Source: Hallerella sp963656065 (GTDB lineage: Bacteria > Fibrobacterota > Fibrobacteria > Fibrobacterales > Fibrobacteraceae). Taken from it: a stretch of DNA of 64,000 bases. The position numbers and the translations under genes are program-made. The stretch is taken from contig CAVKGV010000005.1 of assembly GCA_963656065.1 (NCBI GenBank), positions 62,001 to 126,000 of the forward strand, in the 5' to 3' direction. How positions within the stretch are numbered: the first letter of the stretch is position 1; each line of letters starts with the position of its first letter. Shown piece after piece: positions 53,370 through 61,866 of this stretch. The notes under the pieces were generated by a model. The model saw only the letters and a program-made list of their open reading frames with translations, was not told the DNA's origin and made no database searches.

Positions 53370-54461
53370 ATGATCCGTTCGCTGTCGTTTGTTTCCTTGC
53401 GCAATCTGCCGGAAGGGCGTTTTGAATTTGGAGACGGCATCACGGTGGTTTGCGGAAAAAACGGGACGGGAAAAACGACGCTTCTCGAAGCGATTCATGT
53501 CCTTTGCGAGGGTTTTTCGTTTCGTTCGCACAGCCTTTCGGATTTGGTCGATTGGAACGCTTCCGAGATGATTTTGCGGGGAGTGCTTGCGGAAAGCCCC
53601 GATTCCGAGAGAATTTTTGAACGGGCACTGTCCGTGAACAGAAATAAAGGCATTACGGCGAAAAAGGACGGAACGCTTTGCAGAAGCGCTGCCTCTTTTT
53701 TTGGAACGCTTCCGGCGGTAATCATGCAGCCCGCCGACATGGAAATGGTCCGCGGCGCCCCGGAAATCCGGCGACGTTACCTAGATGAACTTCTGTGCTT
53801 TCGAAATGTGCGAAATGCGGATCTGCTCCGCCGCTATCGGCGCGTTCTTGCGGAAAGGAACCAGTGGCTGCGGCAGAACAAGTCGGGAGAGGCTGTCGGC
53901 GGCGAGGCGCTTTTCTCGGTCCTCACCGGCCAGCTGATCGATTTGGGCGTATCGGTTTGGCAGGAACGCTTGGAACTTGTCGAGGAAATTTCCCCGTCAA
54001 TCTGTTCGTACTACGAAATGCTCGACGGAAAAAACGATGCGGTTGCCGTCGGCTATAAAAGCTCGGTCGCTGAATCCGGGATGTCGGGAGAGGCGCTACG
54101 ACAGGCCTTTGCCGAAAAACTGGAAACTCTCGACTTCGCGGAAAGGATGCAGGGAATTTCGCTTGCCGGCCCGCACAAGGACGATTTGAAACTTTCTCTT
54201 CACGGGCATGAAATGCGTATGGCCGGTTCCCAGGGACAGTGCCGCAGCGCAACGATCGCCCTTCGTCTTGCGGCATCGGACTTGGCGAGCGAACATCTGG
54301 TAAAACCGGTTCTTCTTCTAGATGACATCTTTGCCGAACTCGACAAAAATCGGCGCGGAGCCGTGGCGGACATCATCCGCGAAAAGAAAAGCCAGGTCTT
54401 TGTCGCGACGCCGCGGGCGGAAGACTTGCCGTTTACGGCAAATGCAAAAATCGAAATGTGA
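53370..54461 (+). CDS. recF: DNA replication and repair protein RecF
   Basis: 363 residues, the normal RecF length. It loads RecA at gaps together with RecO and RecR. Walker A is GKNGTGKT (residues 29-36), the ABC signature is in GSQGQCRSATIALRLA, and Walker B is LLLDDIFAELD. It is not next to dnaA or dnaN here, as it often is elsewhere. The stop codon abuts that of the convergent toxin gene within the palindrome TGATCA, with no terminator between them. Confidence 0.94.
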   Translation: MIRSLSFVSLRNLPEGRFEFGDGITVVCGKNGTGKTTLLEAIHVLCEGFSFRSHSLSDLVDWNASEMILRGVLAESPDSERIFERALSVNRNKGITAKKDGTLCRSAASFFGTLPAVIMQPADMEMVRGAPEIRRRYLDELLCFRNVRNADLLRRYRRVLAERNQWLRQNKSGEAVGGEALFSVLTGQLIDLGVSVWQERLELVEEISPSICSYYEMLDGKNDAVAVGYKSSVAESGMSGEALRQAFAEKLETLDFAERMQGISLAGPHKDDLKLSLHGHEMRMAGSQGQCRSATIALRLAASDLASEHLVKPVLLLDDIFAELDKNRRGAVADIIREKKSQVFVATPRAEDLPFTANAKIEM

Positions 54462-54719
54462 TCAGTAATGTTCTCTGCACGAAAGAATTTCGATAAATTC
54501 TCCGACGATTCGATAGACGAGACGGTTTGAATCATCGATTCGGCGGCTCCAAAAACCGCTTAGCTCGCCTTTTAAAGCTTCGGGTTTACCGATTCCCAGA
54601 AAAGGATTTTGAGTGATTTCCTTGAGAAGTTGATTTATTCGGTGAATAGATTTCTTGTCTTGGCTTTGCCAATATAGGTAGTCATCCCATGCTTTTTTGG
54701 AAAATGCGATTTTATTCAT
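54462..54719 (-). CDS. yoeB: YoeB family mRNA interferase toxin
   Basis: 85 residues. Catalytic residues match E. coli YoeB with a shift of one: E47 (E46), R66 (R65), H84 (H83) and Y85 (Y84), and the C-terminus is HY. KKAWDDYLYWQSQDKK, NPFLGIGKPEALKG and RIDDSNRLVYRI are the usual blocks. It is a ribosome-dependent endonuclease that cuts mRNA in the A site. It overlaps the antitoxin gene by eight bases. Confidence 0.95.
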   Translation of the reverse strand: MNKIAFSKKAWDDYLYWQSQDKKSIHRINQLLKEITQNPFLGIGKPEALKGELSGFWSRRIDDSNRLVYRIVGEFIEILSCREHY

Positions 54720-54987
54720 TTTCCATAGCCTCTAATTCTTCCATCGTTTTGACAATACCTTTCCCTGCGTTCAGTTCCGCAATACCTTCTTTTAAAAATT
54801 TCATGTTTTCCGCGCTGTAGAACGGATCGGGTTCGCGGACTTCGAACGGCAGGTGGTGTGAATGGATGACGTTCTTGATGAACATGTTGATGGCGGCGGA
54901 AGCGGTAAGTCCGACGTTGGCACAGAATGCGTCAAAGCGTTCCTTGTCCTTTGCATCGATGCGAGCGGAAATGGTTGCCTGTGTCAT
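54712..54987 (-). CDS. RelB/DinJ-type antitoxin
   Basis: 91 residues from the second of two ATG codons (AAGGAGG lies five bases upstream of it). A ribbon-helix-helix DNA-binding N-terminus (QATISARIDAKDKERFDAFC, GLTASAAINMFIKNVI) is typical of RelB/DinJ, and the C-terminal half (SAENMKFLKEGIAELNAGKG) would wrap the toxin. It neutralises the downstream YoeB and should repress its own promoter. Partners of YoeB are more often YefM (Phd type), so this is a mixed pair. Confidence 0.9.
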   Translation of the reverse strand: MTQATISARIDAKDKERFDAFCANVGLTASAAINMFIKNVIHSHHLPFEVREPDPFYSAENMKFLKEGIAELNAGKGIVKTMEELEAMENE

Positions 54988-55008
54988 CATGACCTCCTTG
55001 GCACTTTT

Positions 55009-55092
55009 TGTATAAAGATACATAAATTTTTACTCCTTTTACTGAAAAGTTTCGTTATTTACGCACATTTGCATAAAAATATCTGCAAATGT
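55009..55092 (-). promoter_or_regulatory. Candidate operator region of the toxin-antitoxin operon
   Basis: Two inverted repeats lie upstream of the antitoxin. The proximal one, TGTAT-AAAG-ATACA (55009-55022), sits ten bases upstream of the Shine-Dalgarno sequence. The distal one has 9-base arms ACATTTGCA and TGCAAATGT (55065-55073 and 55084-55092), spacer ten bases. Ribbon-helix-helix antitoxins bind such palindromes. The distal repeat could instead end transcription of the DprA-like gene, which stops at 55130. Confidence 0.5.
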
Positions 55093-55129
55093 ATGACAAA
55101 CAATGAATGTCGAAAGCGATGCGAAACGC

Positions 55130-55615
55130 CTATTTTATTCGGGTGACGGCGTTTTTTCGGGTTTCGCATATTCGCCGGTAAAAGGGAAAGAGACGGCTCC
55201 TGTCCGAAATGTGCGCAAAGACGATTGCATCCGAATGCATGGCGGCGATGTGGTTTGCAAAGCGGGAAGTCGCAGCTGTGTAACGTTCGCGCCGAAAGCA
55301 GGAAACGATCAGCAGGCGATTTTCGGCAAGTGCTCTGGCTTCTTCGCAGGACAGTTCTTCGGGAATGGATTTGCCCAGGATCCAGATGGCCTTGCCCCCG
55401 TTTCTTAAGGCGGAGTGGAACAGGGCGCTTTCCGCTTCGGAATGGAACGCTCCGATAAAGCACATGCCGTTTTTTGCCTGGTTGCGGCTCCAACAGCGAA
55501 TTTTTTCCTTGACGATTTCGCTTGAATCGCGTGATGCGAAGAAGGCGATTTTGGATTCGCTCCAAAGTTCCGCATTGCCTGTCGAATGGCGACCGTTGAA
55601 GATTTTTCCTTTCAT
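55130..55615 (-). CDS. DprA-like Rossmann protein, short
   Basis: 161 residues from the ATG with GAGG six bases upstream. KIAFFASRDSSEIVKEKIR, FIGAFHSEAESALFHSALRNGGKAIWIL, ENRLLIVSCF and ATSRFANHIAAMHSDAIVFAHI follow the DprA Rossmann core (GSRxxS, SGxAxGxDxxAHxxAL, GGxTIAVL, SE, RNRIIA, and the final xSG-type turn) in order. SAM and DML1 domains are missing. It is too small for a full DprA; a regulator or defence role is possible. Located between the toxin-antitoxin pair and the phosphatase-fold membrane protein. Confidence 0.6.
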   Translation of the reverse strand: MKGKIFNGRHSTGNAELWSESKIAFFASRDSSEIVKEKIRCWSRNQAKNGMCFIGAFHSEAESALFHSALRNGGKAIWILGKSIPEELSCEEARALAENRLLIVSCFRRERYTAATSRFANHIAAMHSDAIVFAHISDRSRLFPFYRRICETRKNAVTRIK

Positions 55616-55628
55616 TCCATACCTCAAT

Positions 55629-55662
55629 AAAAAAGGCGCTACACAGGGGATCTATGTAACGC
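55629..55662 (-). terminator. Terminator of the 55699 membrane-protein gene (minus strand)
   Basis: A 10-bp stem with two G-U pairs (55653-55662 with 55636-55645), loop of seven, followed on the minus strand by C and six T. It ends 14 bases before the DprA-like start, so it separates the two genes or attenuates the downstream one. Confidence 0.65.
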
Positions 55663-55698
55663 AACTGGGGTGAATATAGTAAAATTGTTTTTGAAATT

Positions 55699-57468
55699 CT
55701 ATTGCATTTCTGGCATTAATTTGTTGTTGAATACGATGTATGTCCAAGCTGCGGCAACAGCTTTCATTTCGTCCGTTTTTTCCTCTAAGAGGCTTCTTGG
55801 TAAATCAAGGAGTTTCCCGCTGATGAAGCCATCTACCCGGTTTGTGGTGTCCCAATCGGGAACGGGCGAAATCCTTGTGGCGACCGCTAGATTTTTGTCA
55901 TCTACGGAAACTAGATGATAAGCGATGGAATCTTTGCGCATCGCCATGCTTCCTTGGCGAAACGAATAAATCGCCGGACTTTCTTTATTGGAAAAAGAAT
56001 CTTTGCTTTCGATAATATTGATTCCCATGAAATGATTGGATACATCGAGGTTTAAGTAATTTATAATAGAAGGAGCAATATCTTGTTGAGAAACGATTCG
56101 AGTATCGATTCGTGGAGTAATCCCTTTCCCTGCAAAAACAAGTGAAATCCATGTCATCCCGTCCGCAGCTTGCCCGAGTTTTTCCTGTTCTTGCATCTGT
56201 TTGCCGTTTGCAATGGAATGATCGCCGGTGAGAATGAATAGTGTATTGTTAAAGCGCGGATCCTTTGCGATGGAATCGAGAATAATGCCTAGCGCACTGT
56301 CCATATAGGCTTCTGCTCGCGTATAGGCGATGGATCTGTCACTAGGCGTTTTCCCTGCGTTTTTTGGAAGAGTAAAGGGCAGATGCATACTCATGCTCAT
56401 CCAGTGGAAAAAGTTGGGCTTGTCCTTGGGACGGTTTTTATACCGTTCGACAAAACGATTGGCTGTGGTGACATCTCCGTCGTAATCCGGTTTAAACTCG
56501 AAGTAATTGAACCATTTGGAGTACCAACCTTCTTCGTGGTCAAATCGGGGATCCGCTCCCAAAACGACTTCCGTGTTGTAGCCTGCCTTGGAAAGAATTT
56601 CGGAAAAGGAAAGAATCCTTTCGTTTGGAAATTCTCTTAAAAGGGGCTTTCGGGGATAACTGTTGATGCCGACCATGATTCCAAGAAGCCCTTCGACCGA
56701 TGGATTTCCAACGCTGTATGCATAGGGATAGTAGAGACCGGATTTTGCTAATCGGCATAGATTCGGAAGCGCCTTGCAGGTCGCTTCGACGCGGATATCG
56801 CTCGTCCATCCTCGCAGGGATTCTATCGTGAATAGAATGATGTCCGGTTTCTCTTCCAAGGGTTTTTCCAGAAAGGCTTCAAGCGATTTCCGTTCGTTTT
56901 CGGCTTCTTTCCAGAACGGATATTCCTTGTCGGGATTTCCGCCGAGCAAGATGATTCCTTCCCTGTAATTTGTAGGTTTTTGACTGAACTTGCTGTCTTC
57001 AAAGACGTTCTTTATTAGAGTGTAAGCAACCGGTTGGATTCGCGCCCAACGTCTGTTGGATGGATTGTACCACAATGGAGAAGTACTGCCGATGACCGCG
57101 AAAAGCAAGACAAGACCAAATGAAATCCCGGTTGTAAGAGAAAATCTTCGATGGCTTACAGAAGGCTTTAGTTTTACCGCTAAGATAATTTCTCCAGCGG
57201 TAGCAGCGACGACAATTCCGGCATCTAACAAGAAATGTCCCAGACCGCCGAGGAAAATTTTGATGGTGAGACCTGTGTCGGTGAAGGCGAACAGATATGT
57301 CTTGATAAAGGAAAGAGACAGCTTTTGTCCCATCCAACGTTGCACTTCGTCATCGGCTCCGCTTAGCAGTAGGTAGAGAAATCCCACAAAAATGGAGAAC
57401 GTCTTAAAAACGTTGATGCCTTTGTGGAAAACTAAAGAAATGACAAAAAAGATAAGTGCGAGGCTCAT
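55699..57468 (-). CDS. LTA synthase/sulfatase-family membrane protein (5' part disconnected)
   Basis: 589 residues from the first in-frame start codon. At least three hydrophobic helices precede an alkaline-phosphatase-fold domain: KPDIILFTIESLRGW (metal site), GNPSVEGLLGIMVG with the nucleophile candidate, and FILTGDHSIANG. The family includes LtaS and OpgB-like enzymes that transfer glycerol phosphate or phosphoethanolamine to envelope glycans. The open frame continues upstream to 57657 without a start codon and codes for a further hydrophobic helix, so the gene appears to be cut off from its start by the G8 tract. Confidence 0.8.
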   Translation of the reverse strand: MSLALIFFVISLVFHKGINVFKTFSIFVGFLYLLLSGADDEVQRWMGQKLSLSFIKTYLFAFTDTGLTIKIFLGGLGHFLLDAGIVVAATAGEIILAVKLKPSVSHRRFSLTTGISFGLVLLFAVIGSTSPLWYNPSNRRWARIQPVAYTLIKNVFEDSKFSQKPTNYREGIILLGGNPDKEYPFWKEAENERKSLEAFLEKPLEEKPDIILFTIESLRGWTSDIRVEATCKALPNLCRLAKSGLYYPYAYSVGNPSVEGLLGIMVGINSYPRKPLLREFPNERILSFSEILSKAGYNTEVVLGADPRFDHEEGWYSKWFNYFEFKPDYDGDVTTANRFVERYKNRPKDKPNFFHWMSMSMHLPFTLPKNAGKTPSDRSIAYTRAEAYMDSALGIILDSIAKDPRFNNTLFILTGDHSIANGKQMQEQEKLGQAADGMTWISLVFAGKGITPRIDTRIVSQQDIAPSIINYLNLDVSNHFMGINIIESKDSFSNKESPAIYSFRQGSMAMRKDSIAYHLVSVDDKNLAVATRISPVPDWDTTNRVDGFISGKLLDLPRSLLEEKTDEMKAVAAAWTYIVFNNKLMPEMQ

Positions 57469-57676
57469 GGAGAACCCGATTTCGGCATATAGGGTATGCC
57501 AAATAAAGCGGTTGAGATCGGGAACGAGTTTTTCGCCTACGGGCGTGTCAAAGAGATAAAGAGTACAGAGGAGGGAGAATCTGCCGATGATTAGGATTAG
57601 TCCAAAAAAGAACCAATAGAAACTAGTGCTTAAATGTTCACTGTGGGGGGGGTAGAGTTATATGGTTATTCTTCAT
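57469..57676 (-). pseudogene. Frameshifted 5' part of the LTA synthase-like gene across a G8 tract
   Basis: The minus-strand frame of the 55699 gene continues in-frame through YWFFFGLILIIGRFSLLCTL, a typical first membrane helix, up to 57657, with no ATG, GTG or TTG. An ATG at 57676 (MKNNHITLPP) is separated from it by eight C on the coding strand (57645-57652). With eight, the ATG frame ends after 12 codons; with seven, it would join into a 658-residue protein. Either the gene is off at this tract length or the sequence has one base too many. Confidence 0.7.
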
Positions 57677-57691
57677 GAGTTCAAATATAAT
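57663..57691 (+). promoter_or_regulatory. Probable uvrB promoter
   Basis: A perfect TATAAT lies at 57686-57691; 17 bases upstream is TGGTTA (57663-57668), a weak -35. The start point would be near 57698. The region also holds the candidate start of the opposite membrane-protein gene (57676), so the two transcription units overlap. Confidence 0.45.
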
Positions 57692-57710
57692 TTATGATAG
57701 GAGAGTTTTA

Positions 57711-57746
57711 ATGTTTCTACATTGCCGGCATGGCTCGCGCTCGTAA
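57711..57746 (+). CDS. Eleven-codon leader ORF overlapping the uvrB start
   Basis: ATG at 57711 is five bases after a good Shine-Dalgarno (TAGGAGAG, 57698-57705), and the frame reads MFLHCRHGSRS then stops 17 bases inside uvrB. The uvrB ATG at 57730 itself has no Shine-Dalgarno. The leader may couple translation to uvrB. Chance occurrence is possible. Confidence 0.3.
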   Translation: MFLHCRHGSRS

Positions 57747-59877
57747 ATCCATCCGCCCGGATCCGTATCAAAAACCTTTAATCAAAAAACTTTCTCCCGA
57801 ACAGAGCAAGCCGGGAACGCTTCCTCAATTTTTAGAACCGACCCGTGCAACATTTGAATTGCACAGCGACTATGCGGCGGCAGGCGACCAGCCCGAAGCG
57901 ATCCGGGAGCTCTCGGAAGGATTCAAACGCGGAGAACGTTTCCAGTGTCTGCTCGGCGTGACGGGTTCCGGAAAGACTTTTACCATGGCGAATGTCATTC
58001 GGAACGTGGGAAAGCCGACGCTCGTTCTCACGCACAACAAGACGCTAGCGGCACAGCTCTACCAGGAATTCAAGGGCTTTTTCCCGAACAATGCCGTCGA
58101 ATATTTTGTCAGCTATTATGACTATTACCAGCCCGAAGCCTATATCGTCCACACGGATACATATATCGAAAAGGACGCTTCGATCAACGATGAAATCGAC
58201 AAGTTGCGCTTGCGGGCAACTTCAAATCTCTTGACTCGGCGCGATACGATTATCGTGGCGAGCGTGAGCTGCATTTACGGTCTGGGATCCCCGAAGGAAT
58301 ATTTTGAATTGATGGTCCGCTTGAAAGTGGGAGAGATTCGGGAGCGCGACCAGATTCTGATGGAACTGGTGCACATTCAATACCAGCGAAATGATTTTGC
58401 GCTTGAACGCGGAGCGTTCCGTGTCCGCGGCGATGTGATAGAAGTTTATCCGAGCTACGACGATGTGGGAATTCGCATCGAACTTTTTGGCGACGAAGTG
58501 GATAGAATCTGCCGATTCGACCTGGTGACGGGAGAAGTCAAGGAAGAGCTGAAAGATGTCCGCATCGCTCCGGCAAAGCATTTCGTAACGCGGGAAGATT
58601 CTCGGGAACGCATTGCGCAGGATATCGAACGGGAACTTTCCGCGAGGCTTGAACAATTGACAAGGGAGGAGGCCGCTTTCCGCAAGGCGGGAAATGTTTC
58701 CGAAGCGGATTCGCGGGTTCTTGCTCGGGCGCGTCTGGAAAGCCGGACCCGTTATGACATGGAGATGATTCGGGCGACAGGAATTTGTTCCGGCATCGAG
58801 AATTATTCGCGGATCGTGGAGGAGAGAATGCCCGGGACGCGGCCTTTTACGCTCCTCGATTATTTTGGCGACGATTGGCTCTTGATGATTGACGAAAGCC
58901 ATGTGAGCGTTCCGCAGATAGGAGGAATGTCCGAGGGGGACAAGTCGCGCAAAACGAATCTTGTGCAGTACGGATTCCGCTTGCCGTGTGCGCTGGACAA
59001 CCGCCCGATGAATTTTGACGAATTCGAATCGGTCTATCCGAACCAGGTCCTTTTTGTGAGTGCGACTCCCGGGGACTATGAACTGGAAAAGACCGGAGGC
59101 GCTGTTGTCGAACAAATTAACCGCCCGACGGGACTTCTCGATCCGAAAATCGAGCTGTATCCGGTCAAGGGACAGATGGATGTCCTGCTCAAGCGGATCT
59201 CGGAAGTGACTGCTCGGGGGGAACGCGTTCTCGTAACGACGCTCACCAAAAAAATGGCCCAGGACTTGACGGATTTTTTGACATCGGTAAATGTCAAGGC
59301 CCGCTATCTGCACAGTGAAATCAAGACGCTTGAACGTCACCAACTTTTACGCGGGCTTCGCAAGGGCGATTTCGATGTCCTGGTCGGAATCAACCTGCTT
59401 CGCGAGGGATTGGATCTTCCGGAGGTTTCCCTGGTCGCCATCCTCGATGCGGACAAGGAAGGTTTCCTTCGCAACTATCGCAGTCTCATCCAGACGATGG
59501 GACGTGCGAGCCGCAACGTAAACGGAACGGTGATGCTTTTTGCCGACGTGATGACGGAAAGTTTGGAAAAAGCCTTGGCGGAAACGCGTCGCAGGCGTCA
59601 AGTCCAGGAAGCTTTCAACGAGGAACACGGGATTGTTCCGAGAAATGTCAGACGAAAGCTCGAAGACGATTTGGAAGTCGCGGATCCGCTTGGCGACATC
59701 ATGAACAAGGGAAGAAAATCGAAAAAGTCCAAGTCGGTAGCGGCGCCTCTTGAAGCGGACCTGTCGGATGAAAACGCCCCGGTCGAAGAGCTGGAAGCGA
59801 AAATGAAAGCGGCGGCGGCGCGCCTGGATTTCGAGGAAGCGGCACGCTTGCGAGACATTATCCGGGGAAAGACTTAA
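57730..59877 (+). CDS. uvrB: UvrABC system protein B
   Basis: 715 residues. UvrB verifies DNA damage delivered by UvrA and holds it for UvrC. A 35-residue basic N-terminal extension precedes the usual start (FELHSDYAAAGDQPEAI). Walker A is GVTGSGKT near residue 76, the beta-hairpin that clamps DNA is in YFVSYYDYYQPEAYI, and the helicase motifs DESH and QTMGRASRNV follow. The C-terminal UVR domain (LEAKMKAAAARLDFEEAARL) that contacts UvrC is present. Translation may be coupled to a short leader. Confidence 0.96.
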   Translation: MARARKSIRPDPYQKPLIKKLSPEQSKPGTLPQFLEPTRATFELHSDYAAAGDQPEAIRELSEGFKRGERFQCLLGVTGSGKTFTMANVIRNVGKPTLVLTHNKTLAAQLYQEFKGFFPNNAVEYFVSYYDYYQPEAYIVHTDTYIEKDASINDEIDKLRLRATSNLLTRRDTIIVASVSCIYGLGSPKEYFELMVRLKVGEIRERDQILMELVHIQYQRNDFALERGAFRVRGDVIEVYPSYDDVGIRIELFGDEVDRICRFDLVTGEVKEELKDVRIAPAKHFVTREDSRERIAQDIERELSARLEQLTREEAAFRKAGNVSEADSRVLARARLESRTRYDMEMIRATGICSGIENYSRIVEERMPGTRPFTLLDYFGDDWLLMIDESHVSVPQIGGMSEGDKSRKTNLVQYGFRLPCALDNRPMNFDEFESVYPNQVLFVSATPGDYELEKTGGAVVEQINRPTGLLDPKIELYPVKGQMDVLLKRISEVTARGERVLVTTLTKKMAQDLTDFLTSVNVKARYLHSEIKTLERHQLLRGLRKGDFDVLVGINLLREGLDLPEVSLVAILDADKEGFLRNYRSLIQTMGRASRNVNGTVMLFADVMTESLEKALAETRRRRQVQEAFNEEHGIVPRNVRRKLEDDLEVADPLGDIMNKGRKSKKSKSVAAPLEADLSDENAPVEELEAKMKAAAARLDFEEAARLRDIIRGKT

Positions 59878-59965
59878 TGGGTTAATCCCCGTTTTACGCC
59901 GGTTCGGTGCTTTTCTGAATTAGATTTTTTTAGATTTATCCCCGGATCAAATTAGGAGTATCAAA

Positions 59966-61600
59966 ATGCTGAAAAAACTTTCTGGTTTTGAAGGAATCAA
60001 GGGACCTGTCGTCACGATTGTGATGGACGGTGTCGGTTACAGTCCCAAGGAAGAGGGCAATGCGGTTGCCCAGGCGCGCAAGCCTTTGCTTGACCGCTTG
60101 ATGCAGAAGTATAGCCATGTGCTGTTGAAAGCCCACGGAACCGCTGTCGGAATGCCGAGCGATGCGGACATGGGAAACTCGGAAGTCGGTCACAACGCAA
60201 TCGGCGCGGGACAGGTCTATGAACAGGGTGCGGCTCTCGTTGCGAAATCCATCGAAACGGGAGAAATCTTCAAGCGCGATGCGTGGAAGGAAATCGCGGG
60301 GAACGTCCGCGAAAAGAACAGCACGCTTCACTTTATCGGGCTTTTCAGCGACGGCAACGTCCATTCAAACATCGAACATTTGAAGGCGATGATCGCCGAA
60401 GCGAAGAAGGAAAGCATCAAGCGTGTTCGCATCCATGTTTTGCTAGACGGTCGCGATGTGCCGGAAACGTCCGCTCTCGATTACGTCGGACCGTTCGAAA
60501 AGTTCCTCGACGATCTGCGTTCTCCGGACTTCGATGTCTGCATCGCTTCGGGCGGCGGACGTATGAAGATTACGATGGACCGCTACAACGCAAACTGGAA
60601 AATGGTGGAACTCGGATGGAAAACGCATGTGCTTGGCGAAGGACGTTTCTTTGCGAATACGACGGAAGCCGTTAATACGCTCCGCGCCGAGACCAAGGCC
60701 ATCGACCAGGATCTTCCTCCGTTTGTCATCGCAAAGGACGGTGAACCGGTCGGGACAATCCAGGATGGCGACTCGGTCGTCTATTTCAACTTCCGCGGGG
60801 ACCGCGCGATCGAAATCACGCGGGCCTTTGAAGAAGAACATTTTGTAGAATTTGACCGTGTCCGCTTCCCGAAGGTGGAATATGCGGGGATGCTCCAGTA
60901 TGACGGGGATCTGAAACTCCCGAAACGCTTCCTCGTTCCGCCTCCCGCGATTGAAAATACGAGTGGCGAATGGTTCAGCGCTGCGGGCCTCAAACAGTTT
61001 GCCTGTTCGGAAACGCAAAAGTATGGCCATGTCACCTACTTCTGGAACGGCAACCGCTCCAACAAGTTTGACGGTGAAACCTATCTGGAAATCCCGTCCG
61101 ACGTGGTCCCGTTTGAACAGCGCCCGTGGATGAAGTCCGCGGAAATTACCGATGCGATGATTGAAGCGGTGAAGAGCGGAAAGTACAATACGCTCCGCTG
61201 CAATTTCCCGAACGGCGATATGGTCGGACATACGGGAAGTCTCCGCGCGGCGACGATGGCTGTGGAAGCGGTGGATCTTGCTTTGGCGCGTTTCCTTCCG
61301 GTGCTCGATGCGATGGGTGGCGTTGCCCTCATTACGGCGGATCATGGCAATGCGGATGAGATGTACGATGTCGACAAGAAGACCGGGCTTCCGAAGACGA
61401 ACAAGGACGGTTCCATCAAGGCGAAAACGTCCCATACGCTGAATCCGGTTCCGTGCATTCTCTATGACAATGTAACCGGCGGACGTCTTTCCCTGAAGGC
61501 TGGCAACTGGGGCCTTTCGAATTTGGCGGCGACAACGGCGAACCTCCTGGGCTTTGAAAAACACGAAGCCTGGGACGATTCGATGTTGATTATCAAGTAG
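59966..61600 (+). CDS. gpmI: 2,3-bisphosphoglycerate-independent phosphoglycerate mutase
   Basis: 544 residues, slightly longer than the usual 510-515. It interconverts 3- and 2-phosphoglycerate in glycolysis with a phosphoserine intermediate. The phosphatase-fold marks are VTIVMDGVGYSP, the catalytic Ser72 in MGNSEVGHNAIGAG, HVLLDGRDVPETSA, NFRGDRAIEITRA and the metal site ADHGNADEM. TAGGAGT lies seven bases upstream. Only 11 bases separate the stop from the assembly gap. Confidence 0.96.
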   Translation: MLKKLSGFEGIKGPVVTIVMDGVGYSPKEEGNAVAQARKPLLDRLMQKYSHVLLKAHGTAVGMPSDADMGNSEVGHNAIGAGQVYEQGAALVAKSIETGEIFKRDAWKEIAGNVREKNSTLHFIGLFSDGNVHSNIEHLKAMIAEAKKESIKRVRIHVLLDGRDVPETSALDYVGPFEKFLDDLRSPDFDVCIASGGGRMKITMDRYNANWKMVELGWKTHVLGEGRFFANTTEAVNTLRAETKAIDQDLPPFVIAKDGEPVGTIQDGDSVVYFNFRGDRAIEITRAFEEEHFVEFDRVRFPKVEYAGMLQYDGDLKLPKRFLVPPPAIENTSGEWFSAAGLKQFACSETQKYGHVTYFWNGNRSNKFDGETYLEIPSDVVPFEQRPWMKSAEITDAMIEAVKSGKYNTLRCNFPNGDMVGHTGSLRAATMAVEAVDLALARFLPVLDAMGGVALITADHGNADEMYDVDKKTGLPKTNKDGSIKAKTSHTLNPVPCILYDNVTGGRLSLKAGNWGLSNLAATTANLLGFEKHEAWDDSMLIIK

Positions 61601-61611
61601 CTAAGTAAGCG

Positions 61612-61761
61612 NNNNNNNNNNNNNNNNNNNNNNNNNNNNNNNNNNNNNNNNNNNNNNNNNNNNNNNNNNNNNNNNNNNNNNNNNNNNNNNNNNNNNNNNN
61701 NNNNNNNNNNNNNNNNNNNNNNNNNNNNNNNNNNNNNNNNNNNNNNNNNNNNNNNNNNNNN
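61612..61761. other. Scaffold gap (150 N) with duplicated edges
   Basis: 150 N stand between two identical 47-base sequences, 61565-61611 and 61762-61808, both the end of gpmI with its stop and the first bases beyond. Two contigs were probably joined although they overlap, so the true gap may be absent and the second copy is not a real duplication. Confidence 0.9.
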
Positions 61762-61825
61762 GAAGCCTGGGACGATTCGATGTTGATTATCAAGTAGCTA
61801 AGTAAGCGCTCGTTTGAAAATCAAT

Positions 61826-61866
61826 CGGGAAAGTCGGAAAATCTTCGGCTTTCCCGTTTTTTTTTT
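61826..61866 (+). terminator. Rho-independent terminator of gpmI
   Basis: The arms CGGGAAAG and CTTTCCCG (61826-61833 and 61849-61856) pair perfectly and extend inward by about five more pairs; ten T follow. Located after the second copy of the gpmI end. Confidence 0.9.

Noticed and set aside
61593..61793. Minus-strand open frame through the N run
   Set aside because: It consists mostly of unknown bases and reads the antisense of gpmI's duplicated end.
61565..61808. Tandem duplication of the gpmI end
   Set aside because: The two copies are exactly identical and border the N run, which is best explained by unmerged contig ends.
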